Shown here one piece after another: positions 27,058 through 36,061 of a DNA stretch of 64,000 nucleotides (its first letter is position 1; each line of letters opens with the position of its first letter). The translations under genes and the position numbers were made by a program. The DNA is from JANLQX01 sp031418775. Its GTDB lineage: Bacteria; Actinomycetota; Acidimicrobiia; Acidimicrobiales; JANYDT01. The DNA lies in NCBI GenBank assembly GCA_031418775.1, contig JANOJN010000215.1, positions 1-64,000 of the forward strand, written 5' to 3'. The notes beneath the pieces are model-generated. The model was not told the DNA's origin. It saw nothing but the letters and a program-made list of their open reading frames with translations, and searched no databases.

Positions 27058-28281
27058 TCACCGAACTCGCCTCGGGGCTACCGGGTCGCCCGGGTCGCCC
27101 GGGTCGCCAGGCGGTTCGTCGTCGGTGGCGATCCGGGCGAGGTTGGCCAGCGATTCCGTCCCCGGCAGGAAGTAGCTCCCGTGGTCAGTCGCTCCGGCGG
27201 CGGAGAACGGCCGGGCACCGAAGCGTCTCGACGCGGGGTCTCGACCGTGCACTGGCGCGAACGGAACGATGTCGCGAGGCTTCGGCGGCCCGAAGTCGAC
27301 CGACACACCGACCGGCGGACCGGTGAAGGGCAGCGGCAAGGGCAATGGGACGCGCCGCGGGACCAACGCCCGCCACCGAATCTTCAGCGTCACCGACAGA
27401 TGGCCCGGGTCGATGCCGCGCACCTTTGCCGCCCAGACGTCGATCTCCTGGTGTCCGAGCCGCCCTCGCGTCGACACGTTCATACCGGGGCTTCCGACCA
27501 CCGCGACATCGCCGATCCGCAGCGCCGCGACACGGGCACCCAGTGCTGGCGATTTCAGCGCCTCGCCCACGACCACCGATCCGTAGCTGTGTCCGACGAC
27601 CGTGATGTGCGAGCCGGGTGCCATCCGACGGATCACCTCGAGATCGGCCACGAGTGCATCGGCACCGACGGTCGCCCGACCCGACGCAGCCCCTTCGAGC
27701 AAGCCTCGGACGCTCAAGTCCGGCGTGCGGTAGCCGAGCCACGACACAACGGCGACATCCGGGTTCCGGGCCCGCATGGCGGCAGCGAGGTCGAGACCCT
27801 TCACCCGGGCATTCCCGCCGTAGTCGTGCAGCGAATTCGTCATTCCGGGCACGATCACCGCAACGTGCTCCGCCCGGAGGAGGTCACCGAACACCTCGAC
27901 CACGGCACCGTGGCCCTTGGCATCGATCCGCAGGAACCGTCTACCACCACCGACGCCGAGTTCGCGTGCCTCGTGCGATGGAGCGACGAGGCCACGACTC
28001 CGCATCGACGCGCGCAGGGTTGACGAGATCTGCGTCAAGCGTCGGGAGAGGTCGGCGGCATCAAGTGCACGGCCGACCTCGCGAACACCCTCGCCCATGG
28101 CGGACGCCCGTCCCGCCAGCCGCAAGGGTGCAACCGGAGCAAGGTGCGCAGATGTCGCGCATCGTCGGGCCGCTGCATCGATCTCCTGCGCGCACAACTC
28201 GAACTGACGAGACAATTCGAACAGGTGCAACGGCTTCGCACCGATCCGCCAACGGCCCGGGTGTGCATTCGACGTGCTCAT
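27058..28281 (-). CDS. Alpha/beta hydrolase (DUF1023-type)
   Basis: About 407 residues. The catalytic half contains HVAVIVPGMTNSLHDYGGNARVKG, the nucleophile elbow VVGHSYGSVVVGEAL near 230, and VAVVGSPGMNV, typical of PF06259 actinobacterial esterase-like proteins. The N-terminal 130 residues are helical, as in relatives associated with WXG-type secretion. ATG 28281 is preferred; in-frame ATGs at 28338/28335 are possible. The C-terminus is low-complexity (GDPGDPGDP), encoded by three 9-bp repeats. Confidence 0.8.
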   Translation of the reverse strand: MSTSNAHPGRWRIGAKPLHLFELSRQFELCAQEIDAAARRCATSAHLAPVAPLRLAGRASAMGEGVREVGRALDAADLSRRLTQISSTLRASMRSRGLVAPSHEARELGVGGGRRFLRIDAKGHGAVVEVFGDLLRAEHVAVIVPGMTNSLHDYGGNARVKGLDLAAAMRARNPDVAVVSWLGYRTPDLSVRGLLEGAASGRATVGADALVADLEVIRRMAPGSHITVVGHSYGSVVVGEALKSPALGARVAALRIGDVAVVGSPGMNVSTRGRLGHQEIDVWAAKVRGIDPGHLSVTLKIRWRALVPRRVPLPLPLPFTGPPVGVSVDFGPPKPRDIVPFAPVHGRDPASRRFGARPFSAAGATDHGSYFLPGTESLANLARIATDDEPPGDPGDPGDPVAPRRVR

Positions 28282-28414
28282 GAAGTCGATCGCAGCACGT
28301 ACCGATCCGCGGTTGCTGACTCGGTGCAACGGCATCACCGGACTCGGCCACCGTCAATCCATCACGCCGCCTACGGCGTCTCGACGCGCCCGCGAAATCG
28401 ATGCACGGAAGCAG

Positions 28415-29575
28415 TCAGACGGACCCGGGGTCGTCGAACACCGAGCCCGGTGCCGTGGGAGCCGCCCGTCGGAGGCGTCGCTCCGCCCGGAGATCCGGAT
28501 GGAGCAGCGCGAACGCAATGGTCGCGAGGAGCAGGACGACGAGGGGCACCAGCGGCCAGCGGCCCGACGAGAACATGGGCGCGAGCACGAACCCGGAGGC
28601 GATCGTGGTGAGCGACCAAAGAATCAGCACCGTGCGACGCGGCCCATGACCCAATTCAACGAGACGGTAGTGGATGTGCTCTCGATCGGCCGTCGAGAAG
28701 CCGGACCGGCGGACAGTCCGGGTGACGAGCAGACGCGCCGTGTCGGCGATCGGCACCACGAGGATGAGGAGCGGGATGAACAGCGGAGCGAGGAAGAAAT
28801 AGGTCTGGTTCGGGATCGGGATGCCCGGCACGGAACGCCCACCGACGACGGAGGTGGACACGGCGAGGAGAAGGCCGAGGAGCAGTGCCCCACCATCGCC
28901 CATGAACACCCTCGCCGGACTGAAGTTGTAGGGAAGGAACCCGACGCACACTCCCCCGGCGACAACTGCGACGAGCGGGCCGAGGTTCGAACCGTCGATC
29001 GAACCGGCATCGAACAACCTCGTCGAATACAGGAAGAACGCCACCGAGGCAATAGCCACGATTCCGGCGGCAAGGCCGTCGAGGCCGTCGATGAGGTTGA
29101 TCGCATTGCACATGCCGACGAGCCAGATGACGGTCACGAGCGCAGTGAAGTCCGGGGAGATCTGGATCGCCCCGAGGAAGGGCACCTGCACCTGATCGAG
29201 CGTGACTCCGAGCGCGTAGAGAGCGCTTCCTGCCAGCACCATCCCGGCCATCTTCGCCGGTGGGGAGAGATCGAGTCGATCATCGAGGAACCCGATCGCA
29301 GTGATCACCACGGCCCCGACGATCACGCCGACAGGCTCCGAAGACGACGCGAAGACTTCGCGGAACTGATCTGCGCGCGAAGCAACCAGGAACCCCGCGA
29401 TGACACCGATCAGCATGGCAATTCCGCCGACCTGGGGAACGGCTCGGTCGTGGAGGCGCCGCTCCCCGTCGGGGTAGGCGAGGATCTCGTAGCGGTAGCC
29501 GAGACGAATCACGAGTGGCAGCACTCCCGCGGTGACGATCGCCGCAATCGTTCCGATCGTGAGGTAGCCGAGCAC
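28415..29575 (-). CDS. Undecaprenyl-phosphate sugar-1-phosphate transferase (WecA/TagO/Rv1302-like)
   Basis: About 386 residues with some eleven membrane helices. Motifs of the polyprenyl-phosphate transferase family: HDRAVPQVGG, GFLDDRLDLSPPAKM, the catalytic NLIDGLDGLAAG, FMGDGGALLLG and EHIHYRLVELGHG. It links a sugar phosphate to undecaprenyl phosphate on the cytoplasmic face, starting cell-wall polymer or O-antigen-like synthesis. GTG 29575 gives the usual N-terminus; the frame remains open back into the end of glyA. Confidence 0.9.
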   Translation of the reverse strand: MLGYLTIGTIAAIVTAGVLPLVIRLGYRYEILAYPDGERRLHDRAVPQVGGIAMLIGVIAGFLVASRADQFREVFASSSEPVGVIVGAVVITAIGFLDDRLDLSPPAKMAGMVLAGSALYALGVTLDQVQVPFLGAIQISPDFTALVTVIWLVGMCNAINLIDGLDGLAAGIVAIASVAFFLYSTRLFDAGSIDGSNLGPLVAVVAGGVCVGFLPYNFSPARVFMGDGGALLLGLLLAVSTSVVGGRSVPGIPIPNQTYFFLAPLFIPLLILVVPIADTARLLVTRTVRRSGFSTADREHIHYRLVELGHGPRRTVLILWSLTTIASGFVLAPMFSSGRWPLVPLVVLLLATIAFALLHPDLRAERRLRRAAPTAPGSVFDDPGSV

Positions 29576-29657
29576 CGGGTTCCGTCGTGGCTGACTGGGT
29601 CGTGATGTCTGTCGTGGATCGTTGGTCGAGCACGCGTGCCCGAACCCCCGGCAACGA

Positions 29658-30902
29658 TCAGTAGATGGGGAACTTCCGGCAGAGTTCTGCCACTTCGTGG
29701 CGGATGCCGGCAATCGCATCGGCGTCGTCTCGGCGTCTGAGCGCCTCTCCGAGCAGCCCGGCGATGAGGGGCATCTCCGATTCCGTCATCCCTTGGGTCG
29801 TGACCGACGGAGTTCCGATGCGCAGGCCGCTGGTGACGAAAGGGGACCTCGGATCGAAGGGGAACTGGTTCTTGTTCAGCGTGATGCCGGCGCGGTCCAG
29901 AACCTCCTGGGCGACCTTGCCGGTGAGATCGGTGTCGAAGGGCCGCAGGTCGACGAGCATGAGGTGGTTGTCGGTCCCGTCGGTGCACAGACGGAAACCC
30001 TCCACTCGGAGTGCGTCGGCGAGAGCCTTCGCGTTCGCCACGATCTGTTGCGCGTAGCGGACGAACTCCGGACGCTGCGCCTCGCCGAACGCAACGGCCT
30101 TGCCGGCGATGACGTGCTCGAGCGGCCCGCCCTGCGAGCCGGGGAACACGGCACGGTCTATGGCGGGACCGAGCTCGTTGGTCGACAGGATGCACCCGCC
30201 ACGCGGGCCTCGCAGGGTCTTGTGCGTCGTGAAGGTGACGATGTCCGCGAAGGGCACCGGGTTCGGATGCACGCCGCCGGCGATCAGCCCGGCGATGTGG
30301 GCTGCGTCGAACATCAACAGGGCTCCGACCTCGTCGGCGATGGATCGGAACGACTCCGGGTCGATGATCCTCGAGTACGCCGTGGCTCCCGCGACGATGA
30401 GCTTCGGGCGCGACTGCAACGCAACGTGGCGAACGTGGTCCATGTCGATGCGTTCGGTCTTCTCGTCAACCCCGTAGGACGTGAAGTCGTAGAACTGACC
30501 GGAGAGGCTCACCGGAAGACCGTGCGTGATATGGCCGCCCTGATCGAGGCGCAGGCCCATGGCCTTGTCCCCGGGTTTGAGCACGGCGAGATAGGCGGCG
30601 GTGTTCGCGTTCGCCCCCGAGTGGGGCTGCACGTTTGCGTGTTGCGCACCGAAGATCGCTTTCACGCGGTCGATGGCGATCTGCTCGACCTCGTCGACCA
30701 CCGCGTTGCCGCCGTAGTAGCGCTTGCCGGGATAGCCCTCCGAGTACTTGTTGGTCAGAACTGAGCCCACGGCGGCCATGACCGCAGCAGACGTGAAGTT
30801 CTCCGATGCAATGAGCTGGAGACCGGTCTGTTGACGCTCGCGTTCGGCGTCGATCAGGTCGAAGACGGGATCGCGGGGCTGGGCGAGATCAGTTGCGGAC
30901 AC
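29658..30902 (-). CDS. glyA: Serine hydroxymethyltransferase
   Basis: 414 residues. PLP enzyme converting serine and THF to glycine and 5,10-methylene-THF. LQLIASENFTSAAVMAAVGSVLTNKYSEGYPGKRYYGG at the N-terminus and the PLP lysine in VTFTTHKTLRGPRGG near residue 230 are diagnostic. GTG 30902 is the likely start. It is next to the WecA-like gene, an arrangement known from other actinobacteria, where these genes lie near the atp operon. Confidence 0.97.
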   Translation of the reverse strand: MSATDLAQPRDPVFDLIDAERERQQTGLQLIASENFTSAAVMAAVGSVLTNKYSEGYPGKRYYGGNAVVDEVEQIAIDRVKAIFGAQHANVQPHSGANANTAAYLAVLKPGDKAMGLRLDQGGHITHGLPVSLSGQFYDFTSYGVDEKTERIDMDHVRHVALQSRPKLIVAGATAYSRIIDPESFRSIADEVGALLMFDAAHIAGLIAGGVHPNPVPFADIVTFTTHKTLRGPRGGCILSTNELGPAIDRAVFPGSQGGPLEHVIAGKAVAFGEAQRPEFVRYAQQIVANAKALADALRVEGFRLCTDGTDNHLMLVDLRPFDTDLTGKVAQEVLDRAGITLNKNQFPFDPRSPFVTSGLRIGTPSVTTQGMTESEMPLIAGLLGEALRRRDDADAIAGIRHEVAELCRKFPIY

Positions 30903-30984
30903 ACGGCAAGGCTACCCGTGGTCGCCGCTCGGCCGGCGATGGGCAAAGAGGGTATCCATCGACCACAAGTACGCTCTTCGCCGA

Positions 30985-33111
30985 GTGGACCGGCGATCGA
31001 TCAAGCATCTTCCGGGCCTGGACGGTCTCCGAGGCCTTGCCGTCGCCGCAGTCGTCGCGTACCACTTCGGCCTTCCGGGGGCGAAGGGCGGATTCCTCGG
31101 CGTCGACGTGTTCTTCGTGGTCAGCGGGTTCCTGGTGACGAAGATCCTGGCCGACGAGCTGTCGGCTTCGGGCCGGATCGACGTTCGGAGTTTCTGGATC
31201 CGACGGGTGCGTCGCCTCGTGCCTGCCCTGGTCGCACTGCTCGCGGGCATCGGAGCGGTGTACGGCTTTCGAGTCCCCGAGAAGCTCGCCGCCGGCCGGC
31301 TCGATCTCGCCGCGTCCGCGGTCTTCATGAGCAATTGGCGGATGATTGCGTCGTCCACGTCGTACTTCGACCGTCTCGGTCGACCACCGCTCACCCGTCA
31401 CCTCTGGTCCCTGGCCATCGAGGGGCAGTTCTACGCTGTCTGGCCGGTTGTCCTCCTCGCCGTCGCTTCGGTGACCGGACGGGAGCGTCGGCGGATGGCG
31501 GTCATCACGGTGCTGATGGGCGCTCTCTCCGCCGCCTGGTGCGCGGTTGCCTACCGTCCGGGGGTGAACCCGTCGAGGGTGTACTTCGGCTCCGACACCC
31601 GGCTCGTCGCGGTGCTTCTCGGGGCAGGGTTGGCACTGTGGATCGGAGCCGACGCCACCCCGCTCTCCCGAGGTCGCATGGTTGTCTCGAGCGCCGCCGG
31701 GCTGGCGGCGCTCGCCGTCCTCGGCCTCACCGCCGGCACAGTCGGGGATCAAGATGCCTTTCTCTATCGCGGCGGTTTCGCTCTGGTCGCCGTCCTCGCC
31801 GCAGCCGCGGTCTGGGCAGCGACCCGTTCCGGTTCGATCGCCGAGCGGACGCTGTCGTTCGGACCGTTGACGTGGCTGGGCGTGCGGTCGTACAGCCTCT
31901 ACCTGTGGCACTGGCCGATCGTGGCGATGACCCAGCCCGGGATCGACGTACCGGTGGGCATCAACCGCTGGGCGCTGGCCGGACTTCGACTCGTCGTGTC
32001 GCTGGCACTGACGGAAGTGTCGTACCGGTGCATCGAGCTGCCGTTCCGGCGACGGTCGCTCGAACGCTGGTGGGCGAGCCTCGCCGGTCGCCCGGGCGCG
32101 CCGCACCGGTCGCCCCTGTGGTTCTTCGGCAACGTCGCAACCGCGCTCGTTCTCACGGCCGGCGCGGCCGGCGTGAGCCGGGCCGCGTTGAACGACGGAA
32201 TCGCCGATTCGCTCTCGAACCCCACCGACGAACTCGTCGTCCGGACCGAAGGTGCCACCCCGGCGGTGACCGTGGGAGGGAACGTGGGGTCGACCGTGGC
32301 TCCCGCTGTGACGCCGACCGCGGCACCGCCGGCACCGGCCGTGCCAATCCCGGCCGTCGCCGTCACGACGAACGCCATCCCGACGAGCGCGGTCCCGACC
32401 ACCTTCCCCCTCCCGCCGCCCGACCCGCGGCAGCCAAACACGACCATGAACTCCGCCGAAGCGGTCGCGACCGCGATCGCCGAGGCAACCGCCCCCCGTC
32501 CGCCGGCAGTACTGGCAATCGGCGATTCGATCATGAAGGGAGCCGCGCCGGCGCTGCGAGACCGGCTCGGGAACGGCAGTGTCATCGATGCCGCGATCTC
32601 CCGTCCCTTCATCGAAGGGGTGAAGGTGTTCCGCACGCAGACCGCGAAGCATCCACCGTTCGGCGCCGTCGTGATCCACCTCGGCAACAACGGGGTGCCG
32701 ACGCGCAAGCAGTTCGCCGCGCTCGTCGATGCCATCGGCCCGAAGATCCCGGTGCTGTTCATCAACATGCGCGAAACCCGGGAATGGGCGCCGAAGCTGA
32801 ACGCGCTCCTGCGCGAGGAGACCAAGGTCTATCCGAACATGCGGATCCTCGAGTGGAACAAGGCAGCGGGCGGCCGCACCTACCTTTTCGGCAAAGACAA
32901 GTTGCACCTATCGGGGACCGGCGGGAGGTACTACAGCGACCTCATCGTCTGGGCCCTCGCCCAAGCCGGCTATGTCGGTACCGCCCCCAATGCGACCCCG
33001 GTGCCGAACGTCGTAACCACCGCGCCGACGCGGACGTCAACGGTCACCACCGCCGCACCGAGCCCGTCCGTTCCCCCCCAACTCCCGGCAACGACCCGCG
33101 ACCCGCGGTAA
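30985..33111 (+). CDS. OafA/YrhL-type acyltransferase with SGNH domain
   Basis: 708 residues. An acyltransferase-3 membrane domain (HLPGLDGLRGLAVAAVVAYHFG; GVDVFFVVSGFLVT; SLYLWHWPIV) covers about 1-410. A Thr/Pro/Ala-rich linker leads to an extracytoplasmic SGNH domain with GDSIMKG near 512, GNNG near 566 and KDKLHLSG near 638. Such proteins O-acylate surface polysaccharide or peptidoglycan. The C-terminus is again Thr/Pro-rich. GTG 30985 is the start; it is divergent from glyA and ends 7 bases from convergent rpiB. Confidence 0.92.
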   Translation: MDRRSIKHLPGLDGLRGLAVAAVVAYHFGLPGAKGGFLGVDVFFVVSGFLVTKILADELSASGRIDVRSFWIRRVRRLVPALVALLAGIGAVYGFRVPEKLAAGRLDLAASAVFMSNWRMIASSTSYFDRLGRPPLTRHLWSLAIEGQFYAVWPVVLLAVASVTGRERRRMAVITVLMGALSAAWCAVAYRPGVNPSRVYFGSDTRLVAVLLGAGLALWIGADATPLSRGRMVVSSAAGLAALAVLGLTAGTVGDQDAFLYRGGFALVAVLAAAAVWAATRSGSIAERTLSFGPLTWLGVRSYSLYLWHWPIVAMTQPGIDVPVGINRWALAGLRLVVSLALTEVSYRCIELPFRRRSLERWWASLAGRPGAPHRSPLWFFGNVATALVLTAGAAGVSRAALNDGIADSLSNPTDELVVRTEGATPAVTVGGNVGSTVAPAVTPTAAPPAPAVPIPAVAVTTNAIPTSAVPTTFPLPPPDPRQPNTTMNSAEAVATAIAEATAPRPPAVLAIGDSIMKGAAPALRDRLGNGSVIDAAISRPFIEGVKVFRTQTAKHPPFGAVVIHLGNNGVPTRKQFAALVDAIGPKIPVLFINMRETREWAPKLNALLREETKVYPNMRILEWNKAAGGRTYLFGKDKLHLSGTGGRYYSDLIVWALAQAGYVGTAPNATPVPNVVTTAPTRTSTVTTAAPSPSVPPQLPATTRDPR

Positions 33112-33118
33112 CCGGACT

Positions 33119-33580
33119 TCATTCGGGCCGGACGATCGCCTCGATCTTGGCGACCCGGATGGCGTGGCGACCACCCTCGAACGGCGTGGCCACAAACGCG
33201 TCCAGCGCGTCCTTGGCGACCTGGACGCCAAGAAAACGCTCGCCCATGCAGACCACGTTGGCGTCGTTGTGCAGCCTCGAAAGGCGTGCGCTCGTCACGT
33301 CGTGCACAGTGGCCGCACGCGCACCCGCTCGCGTCGCGGCAATCGCGATACCGATGCCACTTCCGCACACGGCCAGCCCGAGATCAGCGCGTCCGTCGAG
33401 AACGGCGCGGGCGACGGCGACTCCGTAGTCCGGGTAGTCGACCGACGCGTCCCCGTGGGTGCCCAGATCGAGCACCTCGATGCCGCTCTCGCGCAGATGG
33501 GCGACGAGGATCTCCTTGAGGTGTACTCCGGCGTGATCGGCACCCGCTACCAGGCGGGGCGGGTTCGTCAGCTGGGTCAT
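33119..33580 (-). CDS. rpiB: Ribose-5-phosphate isomerase B
   Basis: 153 residues. Interconverts ribose 5-phosphate and ribulose 5-phosphate. RLVAGADHAGVHLKEIL, the active-site CGSGIGIAIAATRAGARAATVHD and HNDANVVCMGERFLG are the RpiB/LacAB signatures. An unusual repeat structure lies immediately upstream. Confidence 0.95.
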   Translation of the reverse strand: MTQLTNPPRLVAGADHAGVHLKEILVAHLRESGIEVLDLGTHGDASVDYPDYGVAVARAVLDGRADLGLAVCGSGIGIAIAATRAGARAATVHDVTSARLSRLHNDANVVCMGERFLGVQVAKDALDAFVATPFEGGRHAIRVAKIEAIVRPE

Positions 33581-33646
33581 GCTCCGAGACTACGACCCGT
33601 CGCCGGTCCGGCGTTTTGACCGCCACGCAGGTTGTCGGCGTTCCCC

Positions 33647-33776
33647 ACTCCTGCCGCACATCACCGCACTCCTGCCGCACATCCGCCCACGTCCGCCGCA
33701 CATCACCACGAATCGAGCACAAACAGACCGTTTTGGGTCGATGTGCGGCAGGAAACGCTCGATGTGCGGCAGGAGC
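33647..33776. repeat. 21-bp-periodic repeats, three direct and two inverted copies
   Basis: Copies of (A)CTCCTGCCGCACATC begin at 33647, 33668 and (as ACGTCCGCCGCACATC) 33689, exactly 21 bp apart. The reverse complement, GATGTGCGGCAGGAA/G, begins at 33740 and 33761, again 21 bp apart. Copies 1 and 5 and copies 2 and 4 can pair into one long nested stem with a loop of about 55 bases containing copy 3. The array fills most of the 239-base gap between the folate cyclo-ligase gene and rpiB. A frame of 74 codons crosses it but looks like chance. Confidence 0.85.
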
Positions 33777-33819
33777 GTGGCGACACGATGTCCGGTTGGC
33801 GACGTCGTGTGCACGACAC

Positions 33820-34479
33820 TCAGGCGCCGACCACCGGAGCGTCACGGCAGTGGAGCAGTCCGAGCTCGGTGACGAACGCGTCGAGGCGCTGATCATGCGG
33901 CTCCACCGGAAAGGTGTCGGCCGCCACTACCTGCACCGCGAAGACCGCACCGAGCGCAAAGGGCCGTCGAGTGGGGTTGCGTCGGGCCGCGGCGAGCCAG
34001 CGGTCGTAGTACCCGGCTCCGCCTCCGAGCCGGTCGCCGTTCTCGTCCAACGTGGTCGCCGGCACGATCACGAGATCGATCTCCTCGGAAAGGACCTCAT
34101 CAGGATGACGGGCCTGGGGGATACCGAACAAGCCGTCGACGAGCTCGTCGGCCAGCGCGTCCCCGGCGTCAGACGTGTCCTCGGACGCCAGGAGATCAAA
34201 GGTCATGATCCCGCCGGCCCGGTCGACGATTCGCGGAATGGCAATCGCCTTGCCGTCGACGCGTCCACGCCGCACCAGGGGCCAAACGTCGACCTCGTCG
34301 ATCATTGGCACGAAGAGCGTGACGGTCGATGCCGACACCCACTCGGCACTCGATGCAATACGTGCACAGATGATCTCGGAAGACCGCTCCCGATCGATCG
34401 GGTCGAGTGCGCGGCGGGCGGCTCGAGTCGAGCGGCGAACTGCGCCGCGAACCGACGCCGGGTCAGCGGCGACGGTCAC
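33820..34479 (-). CDS. 5-formyltetrahydrofolate cyclo-ligase
   Basis: 219 residues. ATP-dependent conversion of 5-formyl-THF to methenyl-THF. LRRSTRAARRAL-type start (VRRSTRAARRALDPIDR), EVDVWPLVRRG, and the signature DRLGGGAGYYDRWLAAARR, a variant of the common RLGYGGGYYDR, identify it. GTG 34479 overlaps the pmbA stop as GTGA, so I prefer it over upstream starts. It fits with glyA nearby in one-carbon metabolism. Confidence 0.88.
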   Translation of the reverse strand: MTVAADPASVRGAVRRSTRAARRALDPIDRERSSEIICARIASSAEWVSASTVTLFVPMIDEVDVWPLVRRGRVDGKAIAIPRIVDRAGGIMTFDLLASEDTSDAGDALADELVDGLFGIPQARHPDEVLSEEIDLVIVPATTLDENGDRLGGGAGYYDRWLAAARRNPTRRPFALGAVFAVQVVAADTFPVEPHDQRLDAFVTELGLLHCRDAPVVGA

Positions 34480-35837
34480 GACCCGGAGAGGCTCATGTCG
34501 CGGACTGCAAGCGTGAGACCGGCCGAACCGCCCGGGAGCCATTCGAGATCGGAGCCGATGCCGACGATGTCCATAAGCATCCGCTGGAGGGTCGACGCGA
34601 TGGTGAACTCGCGGATCGGCTCGGCCAGAGCACCGTTGCGGACAATGAGTCCTTCGGCGCCGACAGAGAAGTCACCGCTCACGGGGTTGACACCCGAGTG
34701 GATGCCGCTCACCGACTGCACGAGGACGCCGTCACCCACGCTCACGAGGATCTCCTCGCGCGACATGGTGCCGGGACGAACGGTCAACGCGCGGCAACCG
34801 ACCCCAGGAGTCCCCTTGAACCCACCACGCACGGCACTGCCGGTGGAGGCGGCGCCGTTGCCGGCCCGACGCGCGGAGATCGAATTGTGCACGAATCCCT
34901 GAAGCACACCGTCGTTGATCAAGGGGATGCGGCGGGTGGCAAGCCCCTCGGCATCGAACGGCGTCGCCCCGAAGGCATCGGGGTTGGTCGGATCGTCGAC
35001 GAGGGTGAAGCCGGCTACGGCCACCTCCTGTCCAACGCGGTCGGCGAACAACGATCGACCCTTCAGCACGGACTCACCGTTGAGCGTGCCACCCAGGATG
35101 CCCAGGAGCGACGAGGTGACGTAGGGGTCGAATACCACAGTGGTGCGCTGCGACGGCGGTTTCGTCGAGCCGAGCAGACGCGTGGCCCGGTCGACGGCCA
35201 TCGCTGCGGCCTTGGCGACGTCGAGACCGGCCGGAGCGCGGCCGACCGAGTAGCCGAACCCGGTCTGGGTATCCTCCTCGTCCCCGGCGATCGCGTAGGC
35301 CACGACCGAGCATCCGGTCCGCCGGAACGATGCGTCGATTCCCGCGGTCGATGCAAGCGCGACCTCGATCAGACCGTCGCCGTAGCTTGCGCTGCGCAGC
35401 GAACGGATGCGGGAGTCACCGGCCCGGACGAGACGTTCGAGCTCCATAGCCATCTCGACCTTTGCGTCCGTCGCGAACGAGACGAGCGACTCGTCCCAGA
35501 TGTCGAGCGCAGCCGCAGCGACCCCGTCGGGCGAGGTGAGCCCAAGAAACGGATCCGGAGTCCCGAACGACGCGTTGTCCCTCGCCTCGATGAGCGCGGC
35601 GCGGAGTCCGGCCTCATCGAGTGAGCCGGTGTAGGCAAAGCCTTGCCGATTGCCGTCCGGGCCTGGCAGCACGACCCGGATGCCCATGCCGCTCGTCTCC
35701 GCGCTCGAGAGCGTCTCGATCGCGCCCTGGTAGATCTCGACGTCGGTGTCGCGCGAATGCGCGGCGTACGCCTCGACCTGCTCATCCCCTTCGGCCCACC
35801 CCACAACCCGCCGAACCAGATCCCCAAGATCACTCAT
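34476..35837 (-). CDS. pmbA: TldD/PmbA family metallopeptidase subunit, PmbA type
   Basis: 453 residues. Forms the probable inactive partner of the TldD-PmbA heterodimer that cleaves unfolded peptides and matures RiPP-type peptides in other bacteria. It lacks the HExxxH zinc motif of TldD. The segments GMGIRVVLPGPDGNRQGFAYTGSLDEAG and VVFDPYVTSSLLGILGGTLNGESVLKGRS are typical. ATG 35837 overlaps the stop of a small upstream frame; the stop overlaps the folate cyclo-ligase GTG. Confidence 0.92.
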   Translation of the reverse strand: MSDLGDLVRRVVGWAEGDEQVEAYAAHSRDTDVEIYQGAIETLSSAETSGMGIRVVLPGPDGNRQGFAYTGSLDEAGLRAALIEARDNASFGTPDPFLGLTSPDGVAAAALDIWDESLVSFATDAKVEMAMELERLVRAGDSRIRSLRSASYGDGLIEVALASTAGIDASFRRTGCSVVAYAIAGDEEDTQTGFGYSVGRAPAGLDVAKAAAMAVDRATRLLGSTKPPSQRTTVVFDPYVTSSLLGILGGTLNGESVLKGRSLFADRVGQEVAVAGFTLVDDPTNPDAFGATPFDAEGLATRRIPLINDGVLQGFVHNSISARRAGNGAASTGSAVRGGFKGTPGVGCRALTVRPGTMSREEILVSVGDGVLVQSVSGIHSGVNPVSGDFSVGAEGLIVRNGALAEPIREFTIASTLQRMLMDIVGIGSDLEWLPGGSAGLTLAVRDMSLSGS

Positions 35838-36061
35838 GAGGGATTCCCAGGATTCACGGTGACGTGGCGCGAGGTCGTGTCCGCTCCCGGGGTCCTGTCA
35901 CCGGGATGCTTCCCACCTTGCGGTACTCGCCCGTTGTGCTCCTCCGTCGCACCGGGTCTCCGTTCCTCGGCGGGCCCCTTCCCGGCGCCACCCCTCCCGC
36001 TCATCGCGCTATTGGAGTTATCCGCGGCGCTGCCTGCGCCCTTGACGAGCACAGCGCTCAT
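35834..36061 (-). CDS. Small Gly/Pro-rich protein coupled between tldD and pmbA
   Basis: A 75-codon frame (MSAVLVKGAGSAADNSNSAM...) exactly bridges the two peptidase genes: its ATG overlaps the tldD stop as ATGA, and its TGA overlaps the pmbA ATG as ATGA. The product is hydrophilic, with many Gly, Pro, Arg and Glu residues, and has no domain that I recognise. It could be a real coupled product, a degenerate linker, or a translated spacer that maintains coupling. Confidence 0.45.
   Translation of the reverse strand: MSAVLVKGAGSAADNSNSAMSGRGGAGKGPAEERRPGATEEHNGRVPQGGKHPGDRTPGADTTSRHVTVNPGNPS

Noticed and set aside
27085..27115. Three 9-bp repeats (GGGTCGCCC) at the end of the DUF1023 gene
   Set aside because: They lie in a low-complexity C-terminus (GDPGDPGDP); replication slippage is enough to explain them.
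33647..33776. CRISPR array
   Set aside because: Copies have both orientations, are only 5 to 6 bp apart and lack spacers; no cas gene is present.
33590..33814. 74-codon frame across the 21-bp repeats with heptad peptide repeats
   Set aside because: Several frames are open in the same stretch; the heptads follow automatically from a 21-bp period. No ribosome-binding site is seen.
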